Numbered from the stretch's first letter, positions 1-12,399 are shown. The stretch: 64,000 bases of DNA from Hydractinia symbiolongicarpus (GCF_029227915.1 NC_079886.1:13449001-13513000); one strand, 5' to 3'. Notes: generated from the sequence alone by a model not told the origin. A program made the numbers and translations.

Positions 1-339
1 TCCATCTGAATTTTGAGTTTGAGAAGAAGTAATTTTCTTTTTCTGAATTATATCAGATTTTCTTGGTGTATCTTGTTTTTCAGCATCGGGGACAAGAATG
101 TATTGAACTTATCGATTTCAGCTTTCCTTTTGGGTCGAGATCATGTTGTAAAATTTGCTCTCAATTATAAAGAACTGCTGGTATCCCTTTGCCAGTTTCC
201 AATCCCCTATGGAGACACAGGAAAAATAATTAAACTTAAGTCCCAGACGAAAATGTTTGGCGAATTTTCGTCGAATATAGAAAAAAACACAAGTTAAGAG
301 TTCTTTGAATCAGAGTAAGCATATAATTTCATCTTAGTA

Positions 340-2091
340 TTACGATTGCAATAAAGTTTTTAGAAATAAAATATCAAATAGCCCACCTTTCCCAATTAAA
401 GCAAGTTTGACTTTCTCTTCTTGCTTCTTTACCTCATCTTGCATCAATTTCACTGTTTGTTTCAACGTTAGTTTTCCACTTTCTTTGCTCCGTTTTATCA
501 TTGAGTTGATTGACTCATTCGCATTTTGTGTATATGGTTCTGGTGGATTACCAAGGCCACACTTGATTCTAACACTCGACAGCATTTTTTCTTTCATTGA
601 ATTTTTTTTGAAATTTTCAAAATATTCTATGAATTTTGGCCCATTTGGTTTAACTTTCCATTTTTCTGATATCTTTTCATACATTTCTTCAAACTCCTCT
701 TCTGTTTCACAGTCCACTAAACCCTTTATTTTTGTTTCACCACTGATCTTGCCAAATATATCCTACAAAATTTCGTTTTTTTCCATACCAAGTTTTTTTG
801 CTTGTTTGACTATATTGTCTTTGACATGTATGGAGCATAACAGATGATCGGCTTTTTGGAAGGTTGTTGTAAATGCTCGATGGATGTTTGTTTCTTCATC
901 GGTTCCAAACGATTTCAAATTGACAGCATTAGGCTTAAATCTGACGATATTACTCGGAAGTGTGTAATATGAATCAAAGGTTTTGTGAGAATGTATAATG
1001 GTAGGTCCAATCATAACTGGATGTTCTTCAGTGTTACTTTTTACAAGTAACAGATGCTTGTAAGTGGTGATTGTTACGTTATAATCACAAATATTGAAAG
1101 TAGCATCCACACCTAAAATACTTGGCGGTTCACTGTTAATGCAAAAACGCTCAAGGTCATTTAACTGAGTATCAGTGGCCATAAACAGTGTTTGCTCCGG
1201 TGCAGTTCTTATATAACGCGTTACTTGTGCCAAGTTGACCCTGGCATAAGTCCAGCAACTCAACTAGTTCATTTTTACTGTGTAGACCATCAGTTTTTTT
1301 ACTGACATCGTATGATTGTCTATAGTTATTAGGTATTTCAGCCACAGTTCGTGCATTTTCAAACCCACCAATGTTATCACTGACTTTATGGAAAGTATTT
1401 TTACCCTTTTTGTTAATATTACTACGTGTTTCTAGCAATTGTTTTCTTGTTGAGTGCAATGTTTTGCGGTTATTTTTTCCTTCTTTTTTCATATCTATTG
1501 CATGTTCGTGGCTATCAAAGTAGTATTTTATGTACACCAACGGGTTCATTCCACCAATTCCTTCGGTTACAGTGATGATGACTTTATGAAAATCACCAGT
1601 TTGTCCATGTGAATAAACAAATCTCGTGACTTTGTACTCGTGCGACTCGAACTGATCTGCAGATCTCAATTCACCATCAATATCAGTGACATAGTAAAAT
1701 TTCTTTGTAGCCTTCCTCTTCATGTCAGGAATGAGATCGACTTTCACATCCCTCCAATCTCCAAGCTTAGTTGTGTCGACAACAAATTCAACATTATGTT
1801 GAACATAAACGGGTGTTGGAGAAGCAATATTTCCGGTAGGAAAGTCCTGACGAATGATCATATCTGCTATCCATTTTGTTTCGCATGACCCAGAGCTTCC
1901 AGATTTAAGAATTGGTAGCGTCAAGTCGTTATTGTAATACGATATACCTATAACATAATTTTTTTTATTATTGGCTATCCTGTTGAAAAGGTTCATTAAG
2001 CCATCAGGTGCACCAAAGAGAGGTCGTCTGATTTCTTACCGTCTGGTATGATATCCACATCACTTTCATTACCATCACTCCCATCCATCAT
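340..2091 (-). pseudogene. MULE-type DDE transposase, broken
   Basis: This is a remnant of a Mutator-like transposase, the enzyme that cuts and pastes its own element. Reading from 2091 down, a methionine pair opens an acidic N-terminus. A frame change near 2015 leads into a 274-residue stretch (1996-1172), and a second near 1240 leads into the catalytic core (1263-763). The core shows GVDATFN (first Asp), FGTDEE (second Asp) and, at 717-340, NANESINSMIKR, where the catalytic Glu is expected. A single in-frame TAG at 763-765 separates the last two pieces, which otherwise share a frame. The C-terminus after about 340 looks truncated. The fold assignment rests on the DDE spacing and on resemblance to a transposase-like family common in cnidarians. 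With at least two frameshifts and a stop it cannot make full-length enzyme. Confidence 0.7.
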
Positions 2092-2783
2092 ATGAAACTA
2101 TCGGAAGCTGTTTCATCACAGATACTTTCTTCTCCATTTAAACCCGCGTTATCTAATTCGAATAATTAATGACACGTAAAAATCATTGAACAGACACACC
2201 AAAATATTGTTAAAAATGTTAAACCTCCTAACCTGTTGGAAAGTTGCATTCGAATGGATTCTTCGATAAAATGTTATCTTCACTATCACTACTTGTATCT
2301 ATAATATTATGTAATTATCATCAATTATAACGTTGAACTCTACTAGCTCCATACCCAAGGATCCAGAATATCAAGTTTGTCTTCAAGTTTGAAAAATGGA
2401 AATAAAATTATTTACCTATTATTATAACTTTTCTTTGCGTATCATGTTTGTTATCTACCCGGTGCTCTAAACCATTTAAAAGTGAAAAATGATAAATTTT
2501 TTACTTTATGAATGATAATATTTTACCGTTTTACCAACGTTGTTTCACCATGAAAAGCTATCGAAAAAATTAACTTACTCCTTTTCTCCACTTTTCCGAC
2601 CCAGATCCATTCTCTATCATCACTCTCTTTTAATGCCTAGAGAAATTATGCTGAATCATCACTTAGACACATAAATAATAATAGCTTTCTGCACGTTAGA
2701 AATAAAAAAGTAAGTGAAAAATGCACTCGGTAGAAAAAGAAAAAATATTTTGTGTAGATTATTCAATCAAAATGCGAGAAAAA
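2092..2783. other. intergenic spacer between MULE remnant and OTU gene
   Basis: AT-rich DNA with no coding stretch I can support. It separates two genes on the same strand and could hold the promoter of the transposase gene, but no motif stands out. Confidence 0.4.
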
Positions 2784-3482
2784 CTAAAGTATATGATAAT
2801 TAGACATAACGGACATTGTCTCTGAAATTTCATCGTCAGAATCAAGATTAATGAAATCCACACAGATGCCATGGGTGCCTAATAAAAAAAATAATATTCA
2901 AATTAAAACTTGTCTGTATTAAACTAAGAATTATACACGGAAATAAATGATGCTCACCCAATGTCAAAATATCATAGTGTTCGCCAACTTTCAACACGTC
3001 TACTTCGTTATACGATGTTGTTCTGTTGGGCACAATATTGTTGAGATCGTACAACACGTATTCTTTTTCTTGTTGTAAAAATATTTTTATAGTTAAATGC
3101 ATGCTATTGCTAATAGCGTGTAAGATTAAATCAACTATATTCTGATTATAATTCCTCATCTTTACGTATTCATCAAATTCTTCGATAATATCAGTGTCAT
3201 CGGCAGTAAACACGTAATAATCTAAATTGCTTAAGAGTTCATATCTTGTCATTTCAATGAGACCATCCAACGAAGGTGTCGCGCTAAATTCTTTTTGCTT
3301 CATAGCACCCAACACTGCATATAGTGCACAAAAACCATCTCCTTTTACTTTCTGAATTCTCGCTTCCATCAACTTCACTTTTTTCAAAATGTAACTGTTA
3401 GAAGAAAAATTGGGTGAGATTACATAGCCTCTGTTACTCGAAAAACAATTTATATTTAAAAAAGAACATACCTTGATTCCAT
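2784..3482 (-). CDS. OTU-type cysteine protease, three exons
   Basis: This is a predicted deubiquitinase-like cysteine protease of about 180 residues. The proposed exons are 3482-3472 (ATG plus three codons), 3394-2958 and 2878-2784. The splice sites read AG|GTATGT, CTAACAG|T, G|GTGAGC and TTATTAG|G, and the phases fit, so the frame stays open to a TAG at 2786-2784. The OTU nucleophile region is GDGFCALYAVLGAM (Asp-Gly-x-Cys) and the C-terminal catalytic His lies in GEHYDIL. No stop or frameshift is visible, unlike most of the window. It lies just upstream of, and on the same strand as, the MULE remnant, so it may be an accessory gene of that transposon; OTU and ULP1-like proteases are known passengers of MULEs. 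A host gene is the alternative. The tiny first exon is the least certain part. Confidence 0.6.
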
Positions 3483-3784
3483 TGTAGTTGTAATTGAATG
3501 TAAAATATAATAAAATCGCGTTTTAAAATTACTATTACTTCACTAAACACACGAACTTCACTCTTTGCTTTTTCCTTTCCCATTCAATCCATCGAACAGA
3601 CACTTTCACATGCTTAATCTGGACTTCCTCATTAATTATTCATTCGATCGAACGTACGTCTTGCTTCGAATAAACTTAACATATCATCTCTGATATGTTA
3701 GGTTGAAAAAACAAGAAAATAATGAGAAAAATTAGATTTTTATTGAAATAAAACATCGCCGAAAAAAATTAATAAAAAAAAAAT
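3483..3784. other. AT-rich spacer
   Basis: No gene recognised. This interval would contain the OTU gene promoter on the minus strand. Confidence 0.35.
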
Positions 3785-3880
3785 CAGGGTATCGGGTCTC
3801 GGGTATCGGTGTCAGGGTATTGGGTCTCGGGTATCGGTATCAGGGTATCGGGTCTCTGGTATCACATAGGGTATCAGGTC
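3785..3880. repeat. 28-bp minisatellite, about 3 units
   Basis: The unit starts CAGGGTATCGGGTCTCGGG and is 28 bp long. Two nearly identical units (3785-3812, 3813-3840) are followed by a diverging third. Confidence 0.85.
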
Positions 3881-3893
3881 TAACTTTTCTCAT

Positions 3894-4169
3894 ATGCCCA
3901 AAGTTGATGCTGATTTGTCTACTGGTGGTTTGCTTGGATGGTTAACCGGCCAAAAGCACCATCCCCTTTTTGAAAAAGATTTCATGATCACAGTTTTGTT
4001 TAACCATTACTGCTTTGCGGCATATCCTAACCATAGAATTTGTTTCCCAATTGTCAGTGCATGCAGCAGGGAGTTAACACTACCAACACAACACTGCAAA
4101 TCTTATGATGAATTTAAAGATAACTTCCTATTGGCCATTTCACAAGGCCAGGCTTTTGTCCTCAGTTAA
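3894..4169 (+). pseudogene. HECT-like E3 ligase C-terminal fragment
   Basis: This is a 91-residue open frame whose second half (FPIVSACSRELTLPTQ followed by a YDEFKDNFLLAIS stretch) resembles the end of a HECT ubiquitin-ligase lobe. There the catalytic Cys precedes an L-x-LP motif and an alpha helix. Only the last third of a HECT domain is present, and nothing upstream supplies the rest. It could be the terminal exon of a larger gene or a transposon-carried scrap; G2E3-like HECT proteins are common in cnidarian repeats. The Cys in SAC is my candidate active site. Confidence 0.4.
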
Positions 4170-4940
4170 AAACACTTTTGTGATATATTTTATTGAGTAT
4201 GCATAAAATTTAAGTTAGATACGTTTTGTTTGTTTTTGTTTGGAATTTCGGACATTATATTTTCTACAACTTATATTGCACATGATACTTTATGATGTGT
4301 AAAAACAAAACTAATAGGTTTGAGGATATTTTTACAATTTTGTTAAAACTGTTTGTGTTTCCACTTTTTAATTCTGCAAGCTCGTTTACATTTGTTACTT
4401 TTCGTAAATTCACTTGAGAATCGACATGCTTTTAACATATCCTTTTAAAAGTTAAATTATTTTTATTGTTCCATTTGCTTTTTTATCTTCCTGTATACTT
4501 TTTCATAGTTTACTGTTATTAACAATTGTTTATTATTAGCTTTACATGTTTTTCTTTATTATAAGAACACTTAATTGCAACAAACGCTCTTAACTTTTTT
4601 AACTTTTATGTTCTTAGCTTATTCTAAAATTATGTTCGTCGTGAAACAAATAAATGTATGTTTAATCACAAACAGACAATATAAATCGGTACAACTCCAA
4701 GGCATCCGTCCATTCTGCTGGTTTTTGTATGTCATTTTCTTCAGTGAGATAATCAAAGTACTTCGTATACTCATTGGAATAGTCCCTCACAACCACATGT
4801 TCTGAAAAGCTTCAATCGTTACTTCGTTTTTATAATCACAAGTGTCGGTTTGTTCTGGTAAAAAGTATAGCGCGTCCGGCCGCCTTGCAACGGGTTGGAA
4901 TTTGGACTTTCTTAGACGATGAGTGTTCCCAATGCTCTTT
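4170..4940. other. no gene recognised
   Basis: AT-rich sequence. Short open frames are present, but none has a recognisable domain or coding bias. Confidence 0.4.
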
Positions 4941-4967
4941 GACTAGATCTAAATCGTTCTGAAGAAC

Positions 4968-5842
4968 TCAAGAGAATGAGTACCATAGAGCTTCCATTTT
5001 AATTTCTGACGCAGTGTCAATTTCCCCTGTTGAATCCAAGTCTTTAAAAAAGTTCCTCCGCCAGCACGCCCGCTGTTTACAAAATTGAGACCACAAGCAT
5101 TCGATTCGCTGGTTTCTTGGTGACGATACATAACGATGTGCGTCTGAGTTACCTCTAAAATAAGACTGTATAGCTGCCACAATGCTGTTTTCGGTACCAA
5201 GATCAGTGATCAATTCTACAGGACAACCTTCTGCAGTGTTAACGGCAGTTAAGTATAAGCATGCAATATTGTCCGGTGCGTTATTTGATCGTGTTACTTG
5301 TAACCAGAGGATAAACGGCTATACCCATCTATGGCACCATGTATTGGGAATCCTCAAGGCTTTATTTTGTCATAGCCATCAATGTGTCATGCAAAATTGG
5401 GTCCTGGATTAACATATCTTCTTCTACGCAAGCGGTGACGTTTTCGATTCTCCGAACCTTCTGGATCTAATTCCTTCAAAAGTGATTGGACTACTGATCG
5501 AGGAACTCTGATACCTTCTAATTCCAAAGAATGCCAAACTGTTCGGTATCCGCTTGCAGAACCTGATCCATTTATCATTCCTTGTATTCTCTGTCTTACA
5601 GCGTCCGTTATCTGGGGAAGATATGTATCTCTATTCCTACGCTTCAATCCATATTTCCTATGTCGTCTCAAAAGAGTTCGATAATTGATTGTATAGCTAT
5701 GATATTTTCTCAAAAAAGTCAGGATATTATTGTAACCAAAGCCTCTATTAAAGTAATACCTCAGCAACTCCTCTTCGTCAAATATATCAACGTCTTGTTG
5801 CACTAATATATCATCTTCTGAATCAGCAGCCATATTGATCAT
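4968..5842 (-). pseudogene. integrase-core (DDE) transposon protein, broken
   Basis: This is a remnant of an rve/integrase-core protein. The N-terminal part (5842-5387, 151 residues) has a helix-turn-helix-like, basic region (LLRRHRKYGLKRRNR) and a conserved GSGSASGYRTVW block, ending in NPGPNFA. An in-frame stop follows where the family has Trp, then HIDGYDK carries the first Asp and a second stop follows shortly after. The frame degrades before resuming at 5213 with ITDLGTEN (second Asp) and NQRIE (catalytic Glu). The order DNA-binding, D, D, E is intact but the gene is not. The family is widespread in aquatic invertebrates; I cannot name its superfamily. Confidence 0.65.
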
Positions 5843-5894
5843 TATTGTCCATTGAATGACCTGGTAGCAAGATAAAATGACTGGTACACTAGAG

Positions 5895-5960
5895 AAAAGA
5901 AAAAAACATTCCTTTTATTTTTACTTCTCTGTAACAATAAAAGGAATGTTTTTTTCTTTT
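5895..5960. repeat. perfect 25-bp inverted repeat (hairpin)
   Basis: The arms 5895-5919 and 5936-5960 are exact reverse complements around the core CATTCCTTTTATT, with a 16-bp loop. It could fold as a cruciform or RNA hairpin. It directly abuts the minisatellite that follows. Confidence 0.85.
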
Positions 5961-6090
5961 GGCGCGAGGTTAATTCTTTCGGCCTGAAGTTAATTCTTTT
6001 GGCGTGAAGTTAATTCTTTTGGCGTGAAGTTATATTCTTTTGGCGTGAAGTTAATTCTTTTGCCGTGAAGTTAATTCTTTTGGCGTGGCA
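5957..6090. repeat. 20-bp minisatellite, about 7 units
   Basis: Unit TTTTGGCGTGAAGTTAATTC, tandemly repeated with scattered substitutions and one 1-bp insertion, in the interval just before the Harbinger-like fragment. Confidence 0.85.
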
Positions 6091-6103
6091 GTAATATGTA
6101 ATA

Positions 6104-6268
6104 GAGAATGCTTTCGGTATTTTAGCTGCGCGATGGAGAATTTTTCATCGTCCTATAAGAGCATCCGTCGAACATGTTGAACAACACGTTTTAGCGGCTA
6201 TAGCACTTCACAACTATATACGTCAAACAAGCAACGCATTTTTTATTCTCTTTTCTGTCTTAACATGA
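6104..6268 (+). pseudogene. PIF/Harbinger transposase C-terminal fragment
   Basis: The open frame begins with ENAFGILAARWRIFHRP and continues to VLAAIALHNYIR. This matches the end of the DDE_Tnp_4 (Harbinger nuclease) domain, with the catalytic Glu in the EN pair and the terminal LHNY motif. Only about 45 residues are conserved; the frame ends at 6268. Nothing upstream encodes the rest, because the preceding bases are minisatellite. Confidence 0.7.
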
Positions 6269-8492
6269 AAATGTGCAAAATGTGCCCTAAAGTCGTTGAA
6301 AACTCCTTCGGCATTTGTCGGCGCCTTTGAACTTTAAACCACGATATCAAAATTTTTTGATCTAAGGTTTTTTTTTATCTGTGGTTTAAACAGGTTTTAT
6401 GCCGAAAATTTTTTAACACGAACACGTTCACATTATGGTTTAACTTTAAAATCTTATTTAAAACATACTTAAAACACACTTAAACCACAGTGGGAACCGA
6501 GCTTTAGAAGAAAGTAACAAAAAAATGTAATCAAAACTTCAGTTTTTGAAGAGATAGGTTTTTGAAAAAATAAAAGAGAATAATAGCTCGTTTACAGTTT
6601 TTTTATCGTATTGTTCAATCAACGTCAATCATAGCTGCGTATTTCAATTTACGAATAATTTATTCACAAAACCGCCAAGGTTTGAAATTAAATTTTTATA
6701 CAGACGACCTGTCAGAACCTCAGTAGTTGTTTCTCCTTCTGTATTTCTTCCTCCAATTACACAATAAGAAAGCCTTTATATGCGTTAAAATATTTTTCAT
6801 TACAATGAACAGAAGAGAAAACTTACGCTGTTTTGAGATTAAAGTAGAATTTTTAAGATAGCATTCCACTCGAGATTAGCGGGTTTAAACATTTTATGAT
6901 TAGTTAATGCAAGGAAATTCAAACAACTTACATATGCAGGCTAAAAAACACAACTTTTCAACTTTTAAGAATAATGAAGAACGAATTTAGGAATTATAAG
7001 AACACTTTTCAAATCCTTAGCCATGTTCACCAATTAGATTCAGCCTAATCATATTACAATAAGCCGAAGTTTTGTGGCTTGCAATTTGCACTAATTTGAT
7101 AATTAGGGGCTGATTGAACCCCCTGTGTAATTTCTACACTTGTTTTCCTTGAAACATACCACAAGTGTTGTCCAGGTATTAACAAACAATTTGGTGAAAA
7201 CAAAATTGATAGCCTCAGCATTTTTTGTGATGACGTCATCAAATTCGGTGACATATAGAAAAAAGCACTAACTTTGAATTTTGTTAACGATTGTATAATT
7301 GCGGTGAATTTAGTAACAATAATAATAGAAACATAAAATAATATAACAATATATAGACTAAGAAGTCACATAAAGCTTTTAAAAACATGTAAAAACATTT
7401 TTTAGTAAAAATTTTGCTTTCAGCACTTTACGCAACATAACAACAACACTTCGGCATAATTCCAAAATAATTTACGATAGGGCTAAAGTATCTAATAACG
7501 TGTCCATTGTTGTTATCTATATTGTTTTGTTGGTGTTGTTGTCCAATTAACGTCTAAAGCCTTGCCAAATACGATTTTCAAAGACCTGATATATTCCGTA
7601 TCCTAGCCCTTATGGCCTATGTAACTAATAGTGTAGGATCCTTGAACTACATTTCCATGCTGACCTGTGTGACATACTAACTTCAAATCGAAGTGACTAT
7701 GTAGTTGTCTGTTTACTAGCCTCCAACTTCACTCAAACAAGAAAACCGGTGTTGAGTTCTGTAGCCTGTACCAGAAAACATCTATTGTTTTCTATGTTCA
7801 TAAAGTATGATACAGGAATAAGAGTTCTGGTTAAGGCTGGGTACGTACGTGGCAGAGAATATTGTTTTTCGTTTTCGTTCCGGTGTGCGTTACGGGCAGA
7901 TGCAGGCTAAGGCATTTTTTAATGGTTTTAAACTACTGATAGTCTTAAAACGCTTATTTATATTGTATGTTTCTGTCAACAGTGATAATTGCTTTTGTTA
8001 AACATTTGCGTCCCTTATAAACTCTGTCTGTTGGGCTTGTTTGAGAGTACGGTTAGAAAGTATTTACTTTGCTACGCATAAATATACAGAAATAGAAATC
8101 GTTCTTAAGTGGATATGATTTAGCATCGACGAAAATATAACATTTGCTTGTTATGCTATTGTAGTAGGTCAGACCACGCGTAACCTGCAAAATAAGTGCA
8201 CAGCGCCAAGTACGTTCTTAAAGAACATGGTATGTAAATTGGGGGGGAGGGAGGAGGGGTGTATAGGCAAAAAGACACAGGGTGTAAAAAGAGTCTCTTA
8301 CGGACGAGAAGCAGAACTTGTCTATGCATTTTATTCTACGCACAACAGGCATGCAAAAAAAATTGATGAATGTTTTGTTTCAGGGCACACCATGAGATAT
8401 GTATGGGCCATGTCCAATAGGCCATTTTTTTCTCGAACCCGTTTGGCATAGCGCAATAATTTGACCATTGCGCAAGAGGCATGGAAGATTAG
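6269..8492. other. no gene recognised
   Basis: About 2.2 kb of AT-rich sequence. Short open frames exist but none shows a domain. A TGATGACGTCATCA palindrome at about 7226 is a CRE-like site of the type seen elsewhere in the repeats of this window. Confidence 0.4.
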
Positions 8493-8786
8493 CCACTTTT
8501 TTTACAAGCCCAGCACAACATTGATTTTAAAGTTGACAGAATTTGTTTTTACGAAAAGCCTCTTGGGAAAAACAGCATCGGTCATTTTATGAAAAAAGCA
8601 AGAGAATTTTTAACATCGCAAAATGAAAAATTATCAAACCACAATGCACAGAAAACTACTATTACTAACCTTAGCGAAGACATTAACCCTCTCCACGTTC
8701 AGCAAATCAATGGTCATGAAAAGCTTGAAAGTTTAAACCATTACAACACGTCAACAATATCTCGACAAAAAATATGTCTCGTGTGA
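8493..8786 (+). pseudogene. tyrosine recombinase C-terminal fragment
   Basis: This is a remnant of a Crypton- or KIAA1958-like tyrosine recombinase. KPLGKNSIGHFMKKA, then NHNAQKTTITNL, then QQINGHEKLESLNHYN follow the order of the family box II. The R of the usual H-x-x-R appears as Gln in HNAQK, while the second His (NGHEK) and the candidate nucleophile Tyr (NHYN) remain. A TAG at 8490-8492 closes the frame upstream, so only the catalytic tail survives. The altered Arg argues for inactivity. Confidence 0.6.
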
Positions 8787-10000
8787 TTTCCAGTTGTAGC
8801 AACACAGAAACACCCTTTTTCGCCGTCCACTATCCTCTTTGCGGAGTATTTTCCAATCTTCTTTTGTTATCCCGTTAAAAACAAGAGTTATGGAGTACTG
8901 GATACCCGCAAGGAGTAAACATTTAAAATTTCCCTTTTTACATAAACTTAAATCTGTCTGCTGGTTCACCAAATTTTTCAAACAACACTCATCCCAAACG
9001 ACGAAGCGTTATGACTGATGACGAAAACTAGTAAAATTTGAAACTTGTTAAATTTATTTACAACATAATTTAAACTTTTTGCTGTGCGTTCGTTCGTTTT
9101 TAAACATAAGTGTATTTTTTTTAATTCTGACATTCACGATTTTTTATAAAAAGAAACATACTCTTTGGTTTCAGTCTGGATATTTTGAGAAGATTTGTGA
9201 ACATTTGTTCATTCAGAGATCCCTGTTTTATACCTATGGAATGCTTTGTAGTGCAGAAGTCTTGTTAATTGATATGAAATTTACATTTTTAAGCACTCCG
9301 ATATTCGCCTTGTTTTTTTAAAAAAAATTATGTAGTTGGATTTACTACTACTTCGGTAACACTATCTTACTTCTTCATTGGATAAGCAAGAAAGCATCGC
9401 CGAAATTATTGCGTGTTTGAAACTGTTAGAAATTGACATAAATTAGGCATGTGTTTTAATAAGAATTATCATGATGTATTTGTTGGATGGATGCATTATA
9501 TTATCAATGTAATATAATTTTGCATTTAGAATATATTTATGATAAACGAAGTTTAAGAAATAAGTTTTCAGCTCCAAAGTTTAGAAATATCTTATGTAGC
9601 TAACTAGCAATTCACATGTTTAGCATCTTTTAAGTTATTTCAGGAAGTTATTTGTTGATACACAAGGTTATCCTGGATATAATATACTTATTATTATTAC
9701 AGTTACTGTTAATTAAAGTAAAAATCAATTTTCCTTTTACTCCAAATCTATTTGCCAATTCACCTACAAGTTTAGTAAGTTAAATAAAAATGTTTTTGAA
9801 CTCTGTGAAATGCATGGGAAGGAAAGTCTCATGATTCTAAATTTGAGAAATGGAGAAATTTGTAACATCTATCCTTTTATGCTCTTCTTACTTTTGGATC
9901 AATGCTTGTAATTTGTTGAAAAAAATTATGTTGGGGTGGAAATCTTGAAACAACTTGTCTGAAATTTTGACCTAATAAATAAATTGTTATTATTGTATAG
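8787..10000. other. no gene recognised; expected to hold or precede MOB4 exon 1
   Basis: The MOB4 gene below lacks its first coding exon(s), which should lie upstream. I searched this stretch by eye for a short basic N-terminal coding exon followed by GT and did not find a convincing one. Confidence 0.35.
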
Positions 10001-12162
10001 GAAATGTATATTTGGCCAGATGAGGCATTTGAGGAAATGGATAGTACTCTAGCTGTCCAACAGGTAGGCACTCAAGCATCTCTACTTTTGTTAATAATCC
10101 TTATAGCAACTTTTTACTTAAAGGAACTAAATAAATCTACTTGGTGTGAGGACTTTAATATTTCTTTAAGAATTTTTTACCTTATTTTCTGAGGAGTTAG
10201 TAAGACGGTTAAGTTTTCTGTAATAATGTGATTCAAGTTTATTATTTTAGTAATGCTTTTTAATATATTAGTATATACAGCAATTGATTCGACAAGATAA
10301 CACAAAAATTGAAGAAATACTGGAACCTCCAGAAGGCCAAGATGAGGGTGTGTGGAAATATGAACATCTCAGGTTAAACTTATTTTAAGTTTATATTTCA
10401 ACATCAGATGTTGTTTCTTATTTTTGTTGAAAATAAAAAAGTTAACGAGTGATTTACTAGTGCTTTTCAATCTGTAAAAGTGCTTTCAATCTTTTAGGCA
10501 ATTCTGTTTGGAATTCAATGGGCTAGCTGTGAAATTGCAGGTGGGCAAAGCTATAGTTGACAAAACATTACACTACAAAATAAATTGCAAGTTGTGCGTA
10601 CATTCAAGATATATATGCACCACATATTTGTGTTGTTTAAAAAATTGCCACTACTGCAATACCCCACTGTATGACAAACTCCTAAAAAAGATCTTACTAC
10701 GATTATTGAGAGGAAGGACAAATCCTTGACATCAACTAATAGTTGGTGATACTGTTCCCAGTCTAAGTTAAGTTCAAAAACTCTACACTTAGTATGGCAA
10801 AACTTTTTCAGCAGTTAAAGTTATCAAGGGTGTACTGTATTTATATCTCCAATGGGTCTTGCAGTTGTCTCAATAACAATACGGGCATAGTACAAGTACA
10901 CTGAGTTTTTTATGAGGTTGCCAACGTGATATTCCTTACTTCTACCTTTTTAGCAAGAGTGTAAACCAGACACGTGCACACAAATGACTGCTACTGAGCA
11001 ATGGATATTCTTATGTGCTGCTCACAAAACTCCAAAAGAGGTATGTAGTTTCCAATTTCTCTTTGGTGAAAAACCATTTGTGATATGATATGATTTCATA
11101 AGAATTTTTAGCTGTATTTTCGAGAAATGGCCAAAGGCCCTCAGAGGTATGGGACCTAAAAATTTCACATGGTGCCTAATAGATAAATATAAAAAGTCAG
11201 TAAGCGTCATAGACATGCATCATATCCATCACGCCAGGAACAGCTGTAAATCAATTTTTAAGTTTTGCGAAATGACCCCGTTAAGAAATTAAAAATATAT
11301 TATTGCAGTGATGTGTAATTGGCATTGACATGCGAGATTTATGCAGCCCCTTCATCTTGTTTAATCTGTTCTAGCTCTCGGTCAGTTCATATTTTCTCTC
11401 ATTAAAAAATTATGGGCTTCCTAGTTCTGACGTGTATATTTTTTCTTAGTGTCCAGCTGTTGATTACACGAGACATACTTTGGATGGTGCAGCTTCATTG
11501 TTGAATAGTAACAAATATTTCTCAAGCAGGTAAGCTGTAAAACGTCTTTAAATTGAGTGTAGAAGTTTGCCAAAAAAAAATATTATGTCACTGGAATGTG
11601 ATTTCAAAGGTTTTTACTGGATAAAATGAACTAGATACTAACTATAAAACTCACGGACTGTAACACTGACCAGCGAACAACTCTTTTTATTAATGCACAT
11701 ACATTCAATAAACTTTTTACGACTTAACTATCGATTCTTAGAACATCTCTATTACTTGTTTCTCTTTGGGCAAATATGTTGGTTTTGATTTTGATTAAAA
11801 CGTGTAGCTTTTTGCTTTTAGAGTCAGCATTAAAGATTCCTCTGTTTCAAAGTTAGGATCGGTTTGTAGGCGGGTCTATCGCGTGTTTTCACATGCGTAT
11901 TTCCATCATCCAGCACTCTTTCGTGATTTTGAGGTAAGTATTTTTATGTTTTCGTTTCGGGATCGTTGTCGTTGTTTCACAGCTACTTTCACTTTTTTTA
12001 CAGAACGAAACGCATTTGTGTAAACGATTTACTCGGTTCGTAACCAAGTATGATTTAATGTCACGCGACAACTTGATAGTTCCGATATTTGAAGAAGATG
12101 GCGAGGAAGATCCATATGTTATATCTACGAATGAAGAATTTAGCGAGGAATCGTATTCCTAA
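10001..12162 (+). CDS. MOB4: MOB-like protein phocein (MOB family member 4)
   Basis: This is a host adaptor of the STRIPAK (striatin-PP2A) complex. Seven exons keep phase: 10001-10063, 10272-10372, 10498-10540, 10954-11040, 11450-11529, 11822-11933 and 12004-12162. All introns are GT-AG, and together they encode 214 residues. Hallmarks in order are [83 protein letters not shown] and the [19 protein letters not shown] tail. The zinc-site pattern of Cys and His residues of the Mob fold is present. The roughly 20 residues that normally precede the first exon here are missing; ATG at 10004 is in frame but lies inside an exon that follows a good acceptor, so an upstream exon is likely. No inactivating change is seen. 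Confidence 0.93.
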
Positions 12163-12311
12163 TAGATTGAAGAACCATTTTTTCAAACTCGATTTCCATT
12201 TTAGTTGCAATACACACTTGTATGAGGAACGCTTTTAGCTAAGCTATATTAGAATAATTGACATTTTTGGCTACTGTTTTAAAGTTATCAATTTAAAATG
12301 TCGTATTTTGG

Positions 12312-12364
12312 AATAAATTTAAACGGATTTGCCCTTTACATCAATAATTCTATGTGGAAATAAA
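12312..12364 (+). promoter_or_regulatory. MOB4 polyadenylation signals
   Basis: Two AATAAA hexamers (12312-12317 and 12359-12364) lie 150-200 bp after the MOB4 stop, the usual place for 3' end formation. Confidence 0.6.
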
Positions 12365-12399
12365 GTCTTCGTATATCTATTTCTTTGTCAATTCCTTCC

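Noticed and set aside
407-847. 146-codon plus-strand open frame
   Set aside because: Shadow of the MULE transposase, whose conserved motifs lie on the minus strand.
5957-6090. CRISPR-like array
   Set aside because: Repeats are directly adjacent without unique spacers, and the genome is eukaryotic.
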